A stretch of DNA of 64,000 nucleotides, taken from positions 1,860,001-1,924,000 of the forward strand of contig NZ_CACVAO010000001.1 in assembly GCF_902726645.1 (NCBI RefSeq), given 5' to 3'. How positions within the stretch are numbered: the first letter of the stretch is position 1; every line of letters begins with the position of its first letter. Of the stretch, positions 1-10,200 are shown piece after piece. Both the position numbers and the translations under genes were made by a program. The notes under the pieces were generated by a model. It saw only the letters and a list, made by a program, of their open reading frames with translations. It did no database searches and was not told the origin of the DNA. The stretch is from Halobacillus ihumii. Its GTDB lineage: Bacteria; Bacillota; Bacilli; Bacillales; Halobacillaceae.

Positions 1-474
1 GCTCCACTATGGAACTCAAGTGCACGAGGGTCATTTTTCGGCTTAAGCATTCACCATAAGAAACAGCACATGGTAAGGGCAGTGTTAGAAGGAATCATTT
101 ATAACTTGTATACGGTTCTGTTAGCCCTTGAAGAATTAACTGGGGAGCCTAAGCGTATCCAAGCTACCGGCGGATTTGCCAGGTCTGAGATATGGAGACA
201 GCTGATGACAGATATTTTCGATAAACCTGTTGTCGTACCTGAAAGTTATGAAAGCTCCTGTCTGGGGGCGGTGGTTCTTGGCATGTATGCTACTGGGGAA
301 ATTGAAGACTTTAGTGTAGTGTCGGATATGATTGGCCAGACTCATACCCATCAGCCCGACAAGGAAACCACAGCTGTTTATCGAGAACTTCTCCCTATCT
401 ACATTCGCTTATCCAGATTATTTGAAGAAGAATACGAATCTATTTCAGAGTTTCAGCGCAAGCATATTAAATGA
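1..474 (+). CDS. gntK: Gluconokinase (FGGY kinase), C-terminal part
   Basis: The reading frame is already open at base 1, so about the last 157 residues of a longer protein are present. They match the C-terminal actin-like half of FGGY sugar kinases, with the GGFARSEIWRQ segment and the SSCLGAVVLGMYATG segment that lines the ATP pocket. The ATGGFARS form is typical of gluconate kinases, which phosphorylate gluconate to 6-phosphogluconate in the cytoplasm. An in-frame ATG at 70 is internal and not the start. A terminator follows at once. The sugar specificity is inferred from motif similarity because the N-terminal half lies outside the window; xylulose or glycerol kinase is less likely. Confidence 0.8.
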   Translation, partial: APLWNSSARGSFFGLSIHHKKQHMVRAVLEGIIYNLYTVLLALEELTGEPKRIQATGGFARSEIWRQLMTDIFDKPVVVPESYESSCLGAVVLGMYATGEIEDFSVVSDMIGQTHTHQPDKETTAVYRELLPIYIRLSRLFEEEYESISEFQRKHIK

Positions 475-489
475 ATCACTTACACTACC

Positions 490-526
490 GCCCCTTCACA
501 TCAATTGTGAGGGGGTTTTTTCTTAC
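490..526 (+). terminator. Intrinsic terminator after gntK
   Basis: A stem of CCCCTTCACA pairing with TGTGAGGGGG (one G-T pair) around a short loop is followed by a run of T. It sits 16 bases after the gntK stop codon. Confidence 0.85.
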
Positions 527-536
527 TTATTCTAAG

Positions 537-560
537 GTTTAAGCTTCTGGTCGAGGGAAG
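537..560 (+). promoter_or_regulatory. Candidate sigma-B promoter of the molybdoenzyme operon
   Basis: GTTTAA at 537-542 and GGGAAG at 555-560 are separated by 12 bases. The -35 box is perfect for sigma-B, and the -10 box differs from GGGWAW only at its last base. The site lies about 65 bases upstream of the start at 625. In B. subtilis a related oxidoreductase gene pair, yjgC-yjgD, belongs to the sigma-B regulon, which makes the reading reasonable but not proven. Confidence 0.5.
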
Positions 561-624
561 TGTCCTATTACCATCCGTTTTGTTAAAAAAAGGTGTCTAG
601 CCAATAGCTTAGAAGGAGGTCTTT

Positions 625-1044
625 ATGATAAAAGGATATCATCATCTTTCAAACGCCTATCGGACGACTAATTACCTACTTAACATACCGCTTGTCAACG
701 ACAATTCGCTTGAGCAGCGGTTTCGAATTACCCTTAAAAATAAGCAATTAAGCCTTTCTCAAGTGTTAGCTATGATTGATAAAGAAGATCTCACCAGGGA
801 AAAATTCCACACACTATCCTTTGAAATTTACCATGCAGATGAAGTGGGAAATTTACTCTTCGGAGCCTGGAAACGTACTACTAAGTGGAACGGTCTGCAA
901 GGTGAGGATACTGTGGAGGAAATGAGCAGATACACAAGCCAAATTAAAAGAGATCTCCAACTCGCCGTCCCCTTTCTGAAAGAAACTTTAGGAGAGGACA
1001 TTAAATACGCAGTACCAGCTTTATATCGTTCTAAAAACAGGTAG
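625..1044 (+). CDS. Unrecognised 139-residue protein upstream of a molybdoenzyme
   Basis: I do not recognise a family for this protein. It starts at an ATG with a strong AGAAGGAGG site 6 bases upstream. The protein is soluble by composition, with no signal peptide or membrane segment and no cysteine-rich motif, and it contains several charged helical stretches. It ends 16 bases before the next start, so it is almost certainly co-transcribed with the molybdopterin oxidoreductase. In related Bacillus loci a small DUF1641 protein accompanies the formate-dehydrogenase-like subunit; this sequence does not obviously look like DUF1641. An accessory or partner subunit is the natural guess from position alone. 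Confidence 0.75.
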   Translation: MIKGYHHLSNAYRTTNYLLNIPLVNDNSLEQRFRITLKNKQLSLSQVLAMIDKEDLTREKFHTLSFEIYHADEVGNLLFGAWKRTTKWNGLQGEDTVEEMSRYTSQIKRDLQLAVPFLKETLGEDIKYAVPALYRSKNR

Positions 1045-1060
1045 AAGGAAGGAGTTCATT

Positions 1061-3481
1061 ATGAAAGAATGGGGACCAATAAAAAATGATCAACATATTA
1101 AAGAGCAGCAAGACGTAGACAAATGGATCCATAGCACTTGCAATCTTTGTTCTATAGGGTGTGGTTGTGAGATTGCTGTTAAGGACAATAGGCTAATTGG
1201 TGTGAGGGGCATGAAAGACCACCAAATGAATCTCGGCCGACTCGATCCTAAAGCCAAAGACCAATGGATTGCGAATAATAGTCCAGACCGCTTACTTCAT
1301 CCTTTAATTCGAAACCAAGAAGGCAAACTCAAGAAGGCAACTTGGGATGAGGCAATGAATAGGATTGTGGACAAAGCGAAAGAAGTGATTGATGAGAAAG
1401 GACCAAATGGTGCAGCTATATATAGTACAGGACAGGGATTTCTTGAAGACTATTACACCATTGCTAAAATTGGACGTGCCGGGATCGGCACACATTTATT
1501 AGATGCGAATACTAGATTATGTACGGCAACAACAGAATACTGCTTGATCCAATCTTTTGGTTCAGATGGTGTACCTGCTTCTTTTGAAGATTTAGACCAT
1601 ACAGATACAGTCATGTTCTTTGGCCACAACCCTGCTGAAACAGGCTCCGTCCTATTTGAGAGAGTAATGACCCGTAAAAAGGAAACTGGTAAACCTTATA
1701 TCATAGTGGTAGATCCACGCGAAACATTAACAGCAAAATCTGCTGACTTACACTTATCCTTAAAAACAGGGTCGAATCTTGCTTTATTAAATGGGTTGAT
1801 AGGAGAAATGATCCGCAGAAATTACGTGAATGACTCTTTTATTCGGAAACATACGGTTCACTTTGATGAAATGAAAAAGACAGCTGCAGAATGGTCCTTA
1901 GAACAAACCAAACAATATACTGGTATTACCCTTGAAAAGTTAGAAGAGGCTGTGGAACAACTTGGCCGCACTAACAGTCTTGTGAGTACAACGCTTCAAG
2001 GGGTCTATCAAGCTGCTGATGCTACGGCAACGTGTGTGGCCATTAATAATTTGCATCTAATGAGGAGTCTAATTGGAAAAGAAGGCTCTGGGCCATTACA
2101 TATGGCCGGGCAGCCAAGCTCCTCAGGGAACCGGACCGTGGGAGGAGTCGGAACATACCCAGGTAACCGCAATCCGCTTAATCCCAAACACTTAAAAGAA
2201 ATGGCTGAACTATGGAATGTTAAAGAAGATAAATTAGAAGTGGGACCTGAGAAAGGGATTATTAAACAAATTGAGATGATGGAAAACGATCAAATTGGAT
2301 TCTTCTGGAATATCCACACAAACCCGTTGGTTTCTTTGCCTAACCGTCAGCGTGCAAGGGAGGCATTAGAGAATACCTTTGTGGTTGTACAGGACCCATT
2401 CTTAACAGAAACGACAGAAATAGCTGATGTGGTTCTTCCTCCTGCCATGTGGGGAGAAAAAGAAGGCACAATGGAAAATGCGGATCGAACTATAAATCTA
2501 CTTAGGAAAGCTGTTGAGCCACCCAATGGAGTAAAGGCAGACTTTGATATTTTGCTTGATTTTGCAGAAAGAATGGGCTTTCAAAATAAAGACGGGGATC
2601 CTCTTATCCAGTTTGAAACCCCTGAGGAGGCCTTTGAAGAATGGAAAGTGATTTCTAAAGGAAGGCCAAGCGACATGACAGCTATGAGTTATCAAAGCCT
2701 CGAGGAAAATAAGGGGATGCAATGGCCTGCAAGTGAAGAAACTCCCGAAGGTACAACTAGACTGTATGAAGACTTTCAGTTCAATACCGAAGTGGACTAT
2801 GCCCAAAGCTATGGAAAAGATATCATCACAGGAAGACCGCTTTCCAGAAGTGAGTATAAAGAAAAGAGTGAAGCAGGGAAAGCAATCTTTTATTCAACTC
2901 CCTACTTCCCGCCTTCTGAGCAGCCAAATGAGAGTTATCCATTTTGGTTTAATTCAGGCAGACTGGTCTGGCATTGGCATACAAGGACGAAAACAAGCCG
3001 TTCCCCTTCCTTGGAGCAAGCAGCCAAAGAAGCCTATGTAGATATCCATCAACATGATGCTGAACGAATGGGTATCCTTCCAGGAGAAGAAGTGGAAGTG
3101 GTCTCACCCCGAGGAACGATTAAGGTTCCAAGTAGATTATCAGATTCTGTGAAAAAAGGAACTGTATTCGTCCCGTTTCACTTCGGAAATTTTGAAAAGG
3201 AACCCTCAGCTAATGAATTAACGATTGACGTGGTGGATCCCATATCCCATCAACCTCTCTATAAAAATTCAGTATGCCGGATAGAGAAAAATAGGGGGTC
3301 GCATAAAGTAAAAATAGGGGAAACAATCACTAGCATTGCAGCGAACTATCATTTAACCGTACAACAACTAGAAAGAGCAAATCGTTTAACAGGCAACCCG
3401 ATAAAAGAGGGAGCTACTCTGGAAATCCCCTTACGGATTCGGAAAGTTGAGGTTAAGGATTACCCGATTCCATTCGATTAA
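1061..3481 (+). CDS. Molybdopterin oxidoreductase with C-terminal LysM domain
   Basis: This is an 806-residue member of the bis-MGD molybdoenzyme family (formate dehydrogenase / nitrate reductase type). The N-terminal Fe-S region has CNLCSIGCGC (Cys27, 30, 34 and 36), but the usual fourth cysteine of the CxK motif is replaced in the NLGRLDPK segment at about residues 57-64. Cys154 in NTRLCTA is the likely molybdenum ligand. The body carries the two MGD-binding regions, for example VVDPRETLTA and DVVLPPAMWGEKEGT, and a molydop-binding beta-barrel at about 635-740. Residues about 750-795 form a LysM repeat beginning HKVKIGETITSIA, which is unexpected in a cytoplasmic enzyme. There is no Tat or Sec signal. 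The substrate is unknown; formate or nitrate chemistry is possible. Confidence 0.85.
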   Translation: MKEWGPIKNDQHIKEQQDVDKWIHSTCNLCSIGCGCEIAVKDNRLIGVRGMKDHQMNLGRLDPKAKDQWIANNSPDRLLHPLIRNQEGKLKKATWDEAMNRIVDKAKEVIDEKGPNGAAIYSTGQGFLEDYYTIAKIGRAGIGTHLLDANTRLCTATTEYCLIQSFGSDGVPASFEDLDHTDTVMFFGHNPAETGSVLFERVMTRKKETGKPYIIVVDPRETLTAKSADLHLSLKTGSNLALLNGLIGEMIRRNYVNDSFIRKHTVHFDEMKKTAAEWSLEQTKQYTGITLEKLEEAVEQLGRTNSLVSTTLQGVYQAADATATCVAINNLHLMRSLIGKEGSGPLHMAGQPSSSGNRTVGGVGTYPGNRNPLNPKHLKEMAELWNVKEDKLEVGPEKGIIKQIEMMENDQIGFFWNIHTNPLVSLPNRQRAREALENTFVVVQDPFLTETTEIADVVLPPAMWGEKEGTMENADRTINLLRKAVEPPNGVKADFDILLDFAERMGFQNKDGDPLIQFETPEEAFEEWKVISKGRPSDMTAMSYQSLEENKGMQWPASEETPEGTTRLYEDFQFNTEVDYAQSYGKDIITGRPLSRSEYKEKSEAGKAIFYSTPYFPPSEQPNESYPFWFNSGRLVWHWHTRTKTSRSPSLEQAAKEAYVDIHQHDAERMGILPGEEVEVVSPRGTIKVPSRLSDSVKKGTVFVPFHFGNFEKEPSANELTIDVVDPISHQPLYKNSVCRIEKNRGSHKVKIGETITSIAANYHLTVQQLERANRLTGNPIKEGATLEIPLRIRKVEVKDYPIPFD

Positions 3482-3492
3482 TCAATGACACT

Positions 3493-3540
3493 AAGAAGCC
3501 TGATGACCACCTTTGAGGTAGTCATCAGGCTTCTTATTTT
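3493..3540. terminator. Bidirectional terminator between molybdoenzyme and katE
   Basis: A long stem (3493-3511 pairing with 3516-3534, one mismatch) has T-rich DNA on the plus side and A-rich DNA at the other end. It lies between two convergent genes and probably stops transcription from both. Confidence 0.85.
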
Positions 3541-3549
3541 GATAAACAT

Positions 3550-5598
3550 TTATACTAATTGACGGTCCCAAAAACGGTGTGAAGCAATTGCTTCGCTAAA
3601 GTCTTTAGCAAATTCACTTGGGTCATCTCCAAGTACAACCCCTTTGCTAGTTGCGAGATCCGCTTTTTTCAACCATTTTTTCCCGTCATGAGTAGCTCCA
3701 ATCGGTTTAAAGTGTTTGAAAGCTTCATCAATAAAGTACATAGCATCTTGATGGAACTTTTCGCTAACCTTGCTGCCACCGACAGCATAGACAGCATCAA
3801 ACAACACTGAATCAACGGTTAAAAAAGTATGATCCACTTCGAACTCTGCATTGTTTGAGCCCTTCACGGTACCCAGCTTTTCGCTGATAATTTCAGGAAT
3901 CACTCCTTCAACCTTTAAGGCAGCTAATACGGAAGAAACTTCTGCCCCGTCAAAACCTTCAGCAACAAGGACAGCTGCTTTTCTCGTTGATGGTTTTTTC
4001 TTAGTATTTTCCTGACTTAAGGCAGGTGATGATTTTGTAACATCAGAACCTCCGCTTTGAGGCTGATCTACACCAATGTTATCTGCGACGGCTTTGGCCA
4101 AATCCAGACTGACGTTCGCGAACATATCCACATTTTGCTGCTGCACAGATTTGCTCCCTACCTTACCAAGTTCAAAACTAAAAGCAGAAATGATGTGTTC
4201 TTTTTCAGGTTCACTCATACTGTTCCAAAATAGTGTGGCCTGGGAGAAATGGTCCTTAAAGCTTTCGCTGCGCTTTCTCACCTTACGTCCTTCCACTTTC
4301 TCCTGATAATGGACATAGCCGCCCTCTTCCTCACTAGAAGTGGCAGGCGTATTGTCAGCGAGGGAGTTATTGTGATAACTCACTGGACCTTTGTTTATGG
4401 TCATACGACCGTAACCATCACGCTGGTTATTATGATAAGGGCACACAGGCCTGTTGATCGGCAGTTCATGGAAGTTCGGACCGCCTAGACGGATTAATTG
4501 TGTATCTGTATAGGAAAACAAACGCCCTTGCAGAAGCGGATCATTCGAAAAATCGATTCCCGGTACAACATTTCCTGGGTGAAAGGCAACTTGTTCCGTT
4601 TCAGCAAATACATTATCAACATTCCGATTCAGTGTCATTTTTCCAATGAGTTTAACTGGAACATCCTCTTCCGGCCATAGCTTCGTAGGGTCAAGGATGT
4701 CGAAATCGAAGTTGAATTCCTCCTCCTCTTTAATGATTTGAACCCCTAGCTCGTATTCAGGAAAATCTCCATCCTCGATAGACTGATATAAATCACCGCG
4801 ATGAAAGTCCGGGTTCTTCCCGTTTATCTTCTGAGCTTCATCCCACACGAGTGAATGGGTTCCTAAAACGGGTTTCCAGTGGAATTTCACAAAGTGCGCC
4901 TCTCCTCGCTCATTTACAAGACGGAATGTATGGACACCGAACCCTTCCATCATACGAAAGCTTCTAGGAATTGCTCTGTCTGACATTGCCCACATGACCA
5001 TATGCGCCGCTTCCTGGTTATTGGCAACAAAATCCCAGAACGTATCATGGGCTGTAGCAGCCTGCGGCATCTCATTATGAGGCTCCGGCTTTAGAGCATG
5101 GACTAAATCAGGAAATTTAATTGCATCTTGAATAAAGAAAACAGGGATATTATTACCGACTAAATCGTAGTTCCCTTCCTCCGTGTAAAACTTAGTAGCA
5201 AAGCCTCTGGCATCACGAGCCGTTTCTCCTGAACCCTTTGATCCGGCAACCGTTGAAAACCGTACAAATACAGGTGTCTTTATGGAAGGATCCTGCAGAA
5301 AACCAGCCTTCGTATATTCTTTCATAGATTCATAGACTTGGAATTCTCCATGTGCGGCAAAACCACGGGCATGGACAGCTCTTTCGGGAATTCGCTCATG
5401 GTCAAAGTGTGTCATCTTTTCGCGGAAATGGAAATCCTCCATCAGCGTAGGTCCGCGCTCTCCCGCTTTTAAAGAAAATTCATCTTCTGAGACTTTAACT
5501 CCTTGGTCTGTGGTCATTTTCTTCCCAGTATCATCAGACCTAAATTCTTCTAATTGCTTATTCTTTTTATTCTTTTTCTCATGAGATGCGTCACTCAT
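3550..5598 (-). CDS. katE: Large-subunit catalase (clade 2) with DJ-1/PfpI-like domain
   Basis: This 682-residue haem catalase breaks hydrogen peroxide into water and oxygen in the cytoplasm. His76 in [11 protein letters not shown] is the distal catalytic residue, and Tyr363 in the RLFSYTDTQ segment is the proximal haem ligand. The catalase core ends near residue 500. A linker and a class-I-glutamine-amidotransferase-like domain ([16 protein letters not shown] onward) fill the rest, which defines the large-subunit clade. The start is an ATG with a good GGAGGAG site. A sigma-B promoter lies 50-80 bases upstream, so general-stress control like that of B. subtilis katE is likely. Confidence 0.95.
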   Translation of the reverse strand: MSDASHEKKNKKNKQLEEFRSDDTGKKMTTDQGVKVSEDEFSLKAGERGPTLMEDFHFREKMTHFDHERIPERAVHARGFAAHGEFQVYESMKEYTKAGFLQDPSIKTPVFVRFSTVAGSKGSGETARDARGFATKFYTEEGNYDLVGNNIPVFFIQDAIKFPDLVHALKPEPHNEMPQAATAHDTFWDFVANNQEAAHMVMWAMSDRAIPRSFRMMEGFGVHTFRLVNERGEAHFVKFHWKPVLGTHSLVWDEAQKINGKNPDFHRGDLYQSIEDGDFPEYELGVQIIKEEEEFNFDFDILDPTKLWPEEDVPVKLIGKMTLNRNVDNVFAETEQVAFHPGNVVPGIDFSNDPLLQGRLFSYTDTQLIRLGGPNFHELPINRPVCPYHNNQRDGYGRMTINKGPVSYHNNSLADNTPATSSEEEGGYVHYQEKVEGRKVRKRSESFKDHFSQATLFWNSMSEPEKEHIISAFSFELGKVGSKSVQQQNVDMFANVSLDLAKAVADNIGVDQPQSGGSDVTKSSPALSQENTKKKPSTRKAAVLVAEGFDGAEVSSVLAALKVEGVIPEIISEKLGTVKGSNNAEFEVDHTFLTVDSVLFDAVYAVGGSKVSEKFHQDAMYFIDEAFKHFKPIGATHDGKKWLKKADLATSKGVVLGDDPSEFAKDFSEAIASHRFWDRQLV

Positions 5599-5650
5599 CT
5601 ATAACTCCTCCTTATGGATGAATATGGAATGGTTATTTTCTTTGGTATCA

Positions 5651-5675
5651 TTACCCGTCACTCAGTAATTTAAAC
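5651..5675 (-). promoter_or_regulatory. Sigma-B promoter of katE
   Basis: Read on the minus strand, GTTTAA (5675-5670) and GGGTAA (5656-5651) are spaced by 13 bases, a textbook sigma-B promoter. It ends about 53 bases upstream of the katE start codon. Confidence 0.85.
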
Positions 5676-5700
5676 TCATTCCAATCTATCCATAAGATAG

Positions 5701-5735
5701 AAAAACACCTGCTCGCATCCTCAAGCAGGTGTTTA
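5701..5735 (-). terminator. Intrinsic terminator after gltD
   Basis: The minus strand reads AAACACCTGCT, a loop, then AGCAGGTGTTT followed by further T residues. It sits about 20 bases after the gltD stop codon. Confidence 0.85.
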
Positions 5736-5753
5736 GCATGACACATAAAATTC

Positions 5754-7241
5754 TTATGGCAAAACCGTTTCGCCCATTAAATAGCGATCACATTCACGGG
5801 CAGCTTCTCTTCCCTCATTAATCGCCCAAACGATCAAGCTTTGTCCGCGGCGCATATCGCCAGCTGAGAAAATCCCTTCCTCATTAGTCGAGTAATCTCC
5901 GTATTCCGCCTTCACATTCGAGCGATTGTCTGTTTCAATTTCAAGTTTTTCAATAAGATCTTGTTCAGGGCCGCTGAAGCCTATTGCTAACAGTACAAGG
6001 TCAGCCTTCCATACTTTTTCTGTACCTGGAATCTCCCTTCGTTGACGATTACCGTCTTCATCAAAGACTAATTCCACATTAATTGTGTGGACTTCTTTAA
6101 CGTAACCATCCTCATCCCCGACGAACTTCTTTGTCATCACTGAATAAGCCCTTGGGTCACGGCCAAATACAGCTCCTGCTTCCTTCTGGCCATACTCGAC
6201 ACGGTGGACAATTGGATATTGAGGCCATGGGTTTGTCAAGTCATCACGAGACTCCATTTTCTTATCGTAAATATCGAATTGAGTCAGACTCTTACAGTTA
6301 TGACGGACAGAGGTTGAGATACAGTCAGTCCCTGTGTCTCCTCCTCCGATCACAATAACGTCTCTCCCTTCAGCTGAAATATAATTTTCATCCTCGTGGT
6401 TTGAATCTAGTAAGCTCTTTGTGTTGGCATGAAGGAAATCCATTGCATAATGGATACCTTTCAATCCTCTTCCTTCAGCTTCAATATTACGCGGGATCGT
6501 TGCCCCGCCACATAGAATAATAGAGTCAAACTCCTCACGCAGGCGTGAGACTGGATAATTTCGCCCCACCTCTGTATTTGTGACAAACTTAATTCCTTCC
6601 TGTTCTAACAAGGAAACTCGGCGTTCCACAACGGAATAAGGGAGCTTCATTTCCGGAATCCCGTACGTAAGCAATCCCCCAACACGGTCATTACGCTCAA
6701 AAACAGTCACCGTATGCCCCGCTTTATTCAACTGGGCGGCTGCAGCAAGCCCTGCTGGTCCTGAGCCCACTACAGCCACTTTTTTACCGGTACGGTTTTC
6801 CGGAGGCTCTGGTACTACCCAGCCCTCGTCAAACCCTTTCTCTATGATGGAGCGTTCCACTGTTCGAATAGCTACCGGTGGTTCATTAATCCCCAGTACA
6901 CAAGCTCCTTCACATGGAGCCGGACAAGCGAATCCAGTAAATTCCGGGAAATTATTCATTTCGTGTTCTTTTTCCAGGGCTTCCTTCCATTGGCCCCTAT
7001 AAACAAGGTCGTTCCATTCTGGAATTAAATGATAGACGGGACATCCTGTCGTTGACCCGTTGATCTCCATTCCTGTATGACACGTTGGGACACCGCAATC
7101 CATGCAGCGTGCTCCCTGTCTCTGAACCTCTTCATCTGACATTGGTATCGTATAGTCCTGCCAATCTTTCGTACGCGTTACCGGGTCTCGCTCGTCTTGA
7201 GTCTGACGTTGGTATTCCATAAATCCAGTCGGCTTTCCCAT
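5754..7241 (-). CDS. gltD: Glutamate synthase (NADPH) small subunit
   Basis: The 495-residue beta subunit passes electrons from NADPH through FAD to the large subunit for glutamate formation from glutamine and 2-oxoglutarate. N-terminal Fe-S cysteines are seen in [12 protein letters not shown] and [12 protein letters not shown]. The FAD site is [12 protein letters not shown] at about residue 158, and a second dinucleotide site ([11 protein letters not shown]) lies near 297. The start has an AAGGAGGGG site. It follows gltB by 24 bases and forms one operon with it. Its length and motifs are normal for the family. Confidence 0.96.
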   Translation of the reverse strand: MGKPTGFMEYQRQTQDERDPVTRTKDWQDYTIPMSDEEVQRQGARCMDCGVPTCHTGMEINGSTTGCPVYHLIPEWNDLVYRGQWKEALEKEHEMNNFPEFTGFACPAPCEGACVLGINEPPVAIRTVERSIIEKGFDEGWVVPEPPENRTGKKVAVVGSGPAGLAAAAQLNKAGHTVTVFERNDRVGGLLTYGIPEMKLPYSVVERRVSLLEQEGIKFVTNTEVGRNYPVSRLREEFDSIILCGGATIPRNIEAEGRGLKGIHYAMDFLHANTKSLLDSNHEDENYISAEGRDVIVIGGGDTGTDCISTSVRHNCKSLTQFDIYDKKMESRDDLTNPWPQYPIVHRVEYGQKEAGAVFGRDPRAYSVMTKKFVGDEDGYVKEVHTINVELVFDEDGNRQRREIPGTEKVWKADLVLLAIGFSGPEQDLIEKLEIETDNRSNVKAEYGDYSTNEEGIFSAGDMRRGQSLIVWAINEGREAARECDRYLMGETVLP

Positions 7242-7265
7242 CGTATCCCCTCCTTATCGATCTGA

Positions 7266-10200
7266 TTAAGCTTCTACAGGTTTTTTCTCTTGTTTACTTT
7301 CTTCAAAAGCCTGCATTTCTGCATCAAAATTATTTAATCCCTGGTCTTTCAATGTTTTGATTCTATTTTGCACTTCAAGGTAAGCTTTCGGAATAACACG
7401 TTTAAACCTTGGTACCATTTCCTCCCAATCTTCAAGGATTCGCTGCCCTTTTGGACTGTGAGTGTAATTCACATGTTTTCGCACTAGTTCTTGCAATTCA
7501 TCAATTTCCTGTTGGTCAGTAAGCTGTTGTACATGTACGAGTTCCTGGTTACATTTATTCTCAAATGACACCTTTGAATCATCCAGTACATAAGCGACCC
7601 CGCCAGACATACCAGCTGCAAAGTTACGGCCTGTACCGCCGAGTACAACTACTTTGCCACCCGTCATATACTCACATCCATGGTCTCCTACGCCTTCTAC
7701 AACAACCTCAGCCCCGCTGTTTCTGACACAGAAGCGCTCACCAGCCAATCCATTAATGTACGCTTCACCAGCTGAAGCTCCATAAAGTGAAACATTACCG
7801 ATAATTGTATTCTCTTCAGGTATAAAGGTTGATTTTCTTGATGGATTGACGATAATTTTCCCTCCGGATAAACCTTTTCCAACGTAATCATTGGCATCCC
7901 CGACAAGTCTAAGGGTCATTCCTCGAGGAATAAATGCACCAAAGCTTTGCCCGGCAGAGCCTTTAAAAGTCAGTTGGATCGTATCCTCTGCTAAACCAGC
8001 TGCACCATAACGTCGAGTAATTTCACTGCCCAGCGTAGTTCCTGTTACACGGTGAATGTTCCTAATCGAACCTGTACCGCGAACCGGCTCCTGATGATCA
8101 AGTGCTTTTTTGCATAATGGAATGAGTTCTTCATGGTCCAGTGTTTTATCTAACCCATGATCCTGTTTATTCATGGCATAATGCCCTACGCTTGGATCGA
8201 CCTCCGGCTGATAAAGCAAGGCCGATAAATCTACACCTTTGGCTTTCCAATGATCAACCGCTTCATTGGTTCGAAGGACATCAGTTCGCCCGATCATTTC
8301 ATTAACCGTTCTAAAACCAAGCTCAGCCATTAGTTCTCTGGCTTCCTGAGCAATAAACCGCATAAAGTTGGCCACATGTTCAGGATCACCGCCGAATTTC
8401 TTTCTTAGCTCAGGGTTTTGCGTGGCCACACCTACAGGACACGTGTCGAGGTGGCATACGCGCATCATCACACAGCCTAAAACGACTAGTGGCGCTGTAG
8501 AAAATCCATACTCCTCCGCTCCGAGTAAAGTGGCTACTATAATATCTCTTCCTGTCATCATTTTTCCATCTGTTTCAACAACGATCCGATCACGCAAGCG
8601 GTTAAGCATCAACGTTTGATGGGTCTCAGCTAAGCCGATTTCCCATGGCAGTCCTGTATGCTTGATACTTGTTCTAGGTGCAGCACCAGTTCCACCATCA
8701 TAACCACTGATTAAGACAAGATCTGCGCGTCCTTTGGCGACACCAGCGGCGATAGTCCCCACACCAACAGCGGAAACAAGCTTCACACTGACACGTGCCC
8801 TCGGGTTCGCGTTTTTTAAGTTGTGAATCAGTTCAGCTAAATCCTCAATTGAATAAATATCGTGATGAGGCGGCGGTGAAATCAGTTCAACACCGGGAGT
8901 TGATCCACGTACTTCTGCAATCCATGGGTAAACCTTCTTGCCAGGAAGGTGCCCACCTTCGCCAGGTTTCGCCCCTTGAGCAATCTTAATTTGAATTTCG
9001 TCAGCATTTACAAGGTAATCGCTCGTCACCCCGAAGCGGCCTGAAGCGACCTGTTTAATAGAGCTTCGGCGTGAATCACCATTTTCATCCGGGGTAAAGC
9101 GATCAGGATCCTCTCCACCTTCACCGGTATTACTGCGACCCCCTACACGGTTCATCGCAACGGCCAGTGCTTCATGGGCTTCCTGACTAATCGATCCGTA
9201 GGACATAGCCCCCGTTTTAAATCTTCTCGTAATATCCTCCACAGATTCTACCTCTTCAATCGGGATAGATCCACGCTGCTTAAACGAGATCAATCCTCTC
9301 AACGACTGTAAATTATTCGTTTCATCAGTTAGAAGCTTTGAATACTTTTTGAAGAGCTGGTAGTCATTCGTACGGCATGCATGCTGCAGGGTATGAATGG
9401 TTTTTGGATTATATTGATGATCTTCACCATTTCCCCGATACTGGAACTCATCACCTGCATCAAGCTTCCGCCCGCTAGTTCTATGGTCGCCGAAACCGCG
9501 GTCGTGCCGTATACGCACCTCTTTTTCAATAATATTCAGACCAATTCCGCCTAAACGTGAAGCTGTTCGCGTGAAATACTTATCGATCACTTCAGGATGC
9601 ACCCCTACAGCTTCAAAAATTTGTGCTCCACGGTAACTTTGGATTGTTGAGATACCCATTTTAGAAAGAACTTTGATAACCCCGTCTGAAACAGAATGAA
9701 TGTAACGGTCAACGGCTTCCTCCAGAGAAGGGACGTTTATATCTCCCTTGTCAATAAGGGCACCAAGTGATTCGTAGGCTAAATACGGATTAATTCCTTC
9801 TGCGCCATAACCAAGGAGTGTTGCGAAGTGATGAACTTCTCGCGGCTCGCCGGATTCAACTAGCAAGCTGACCTTTGTTCTAGTGCCTTGGCGAATTAAG
9901 TGGTGATGCAATCCTGAAACAGCTAGTAATGCAGGAATTGCCGCATGATTTTCGTCGATGCCACGGTCTGACAATATCAACAGTGTCTTGCCATTCCCTA
10001 TAGCTTGATCAGCCTGTGTAAATAGAGACTCAAGAGTCTGTTCCATTTGATCAGATTCACCTGTTGTATCAAATAAAATCGAAAGGGTTTCGGCCTCAAA
10101 GCCTTCAATCTTCTGCTGACGAAGCTTTTCCAATTCCACATTTGTTAATATAGGCGTTTGCAGCCTGATTTTTCGACAACTGTCCGGCTGTGGGTCTACG

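Noticed and set aside
1304..1495. Antisense open frame within the molybdoenzyme gene, typical of many similar frames inside gltB, glgP, glgB and cobQ
   Set aside because: These are shadows of long coding genes, with no start signals or family resemblance.
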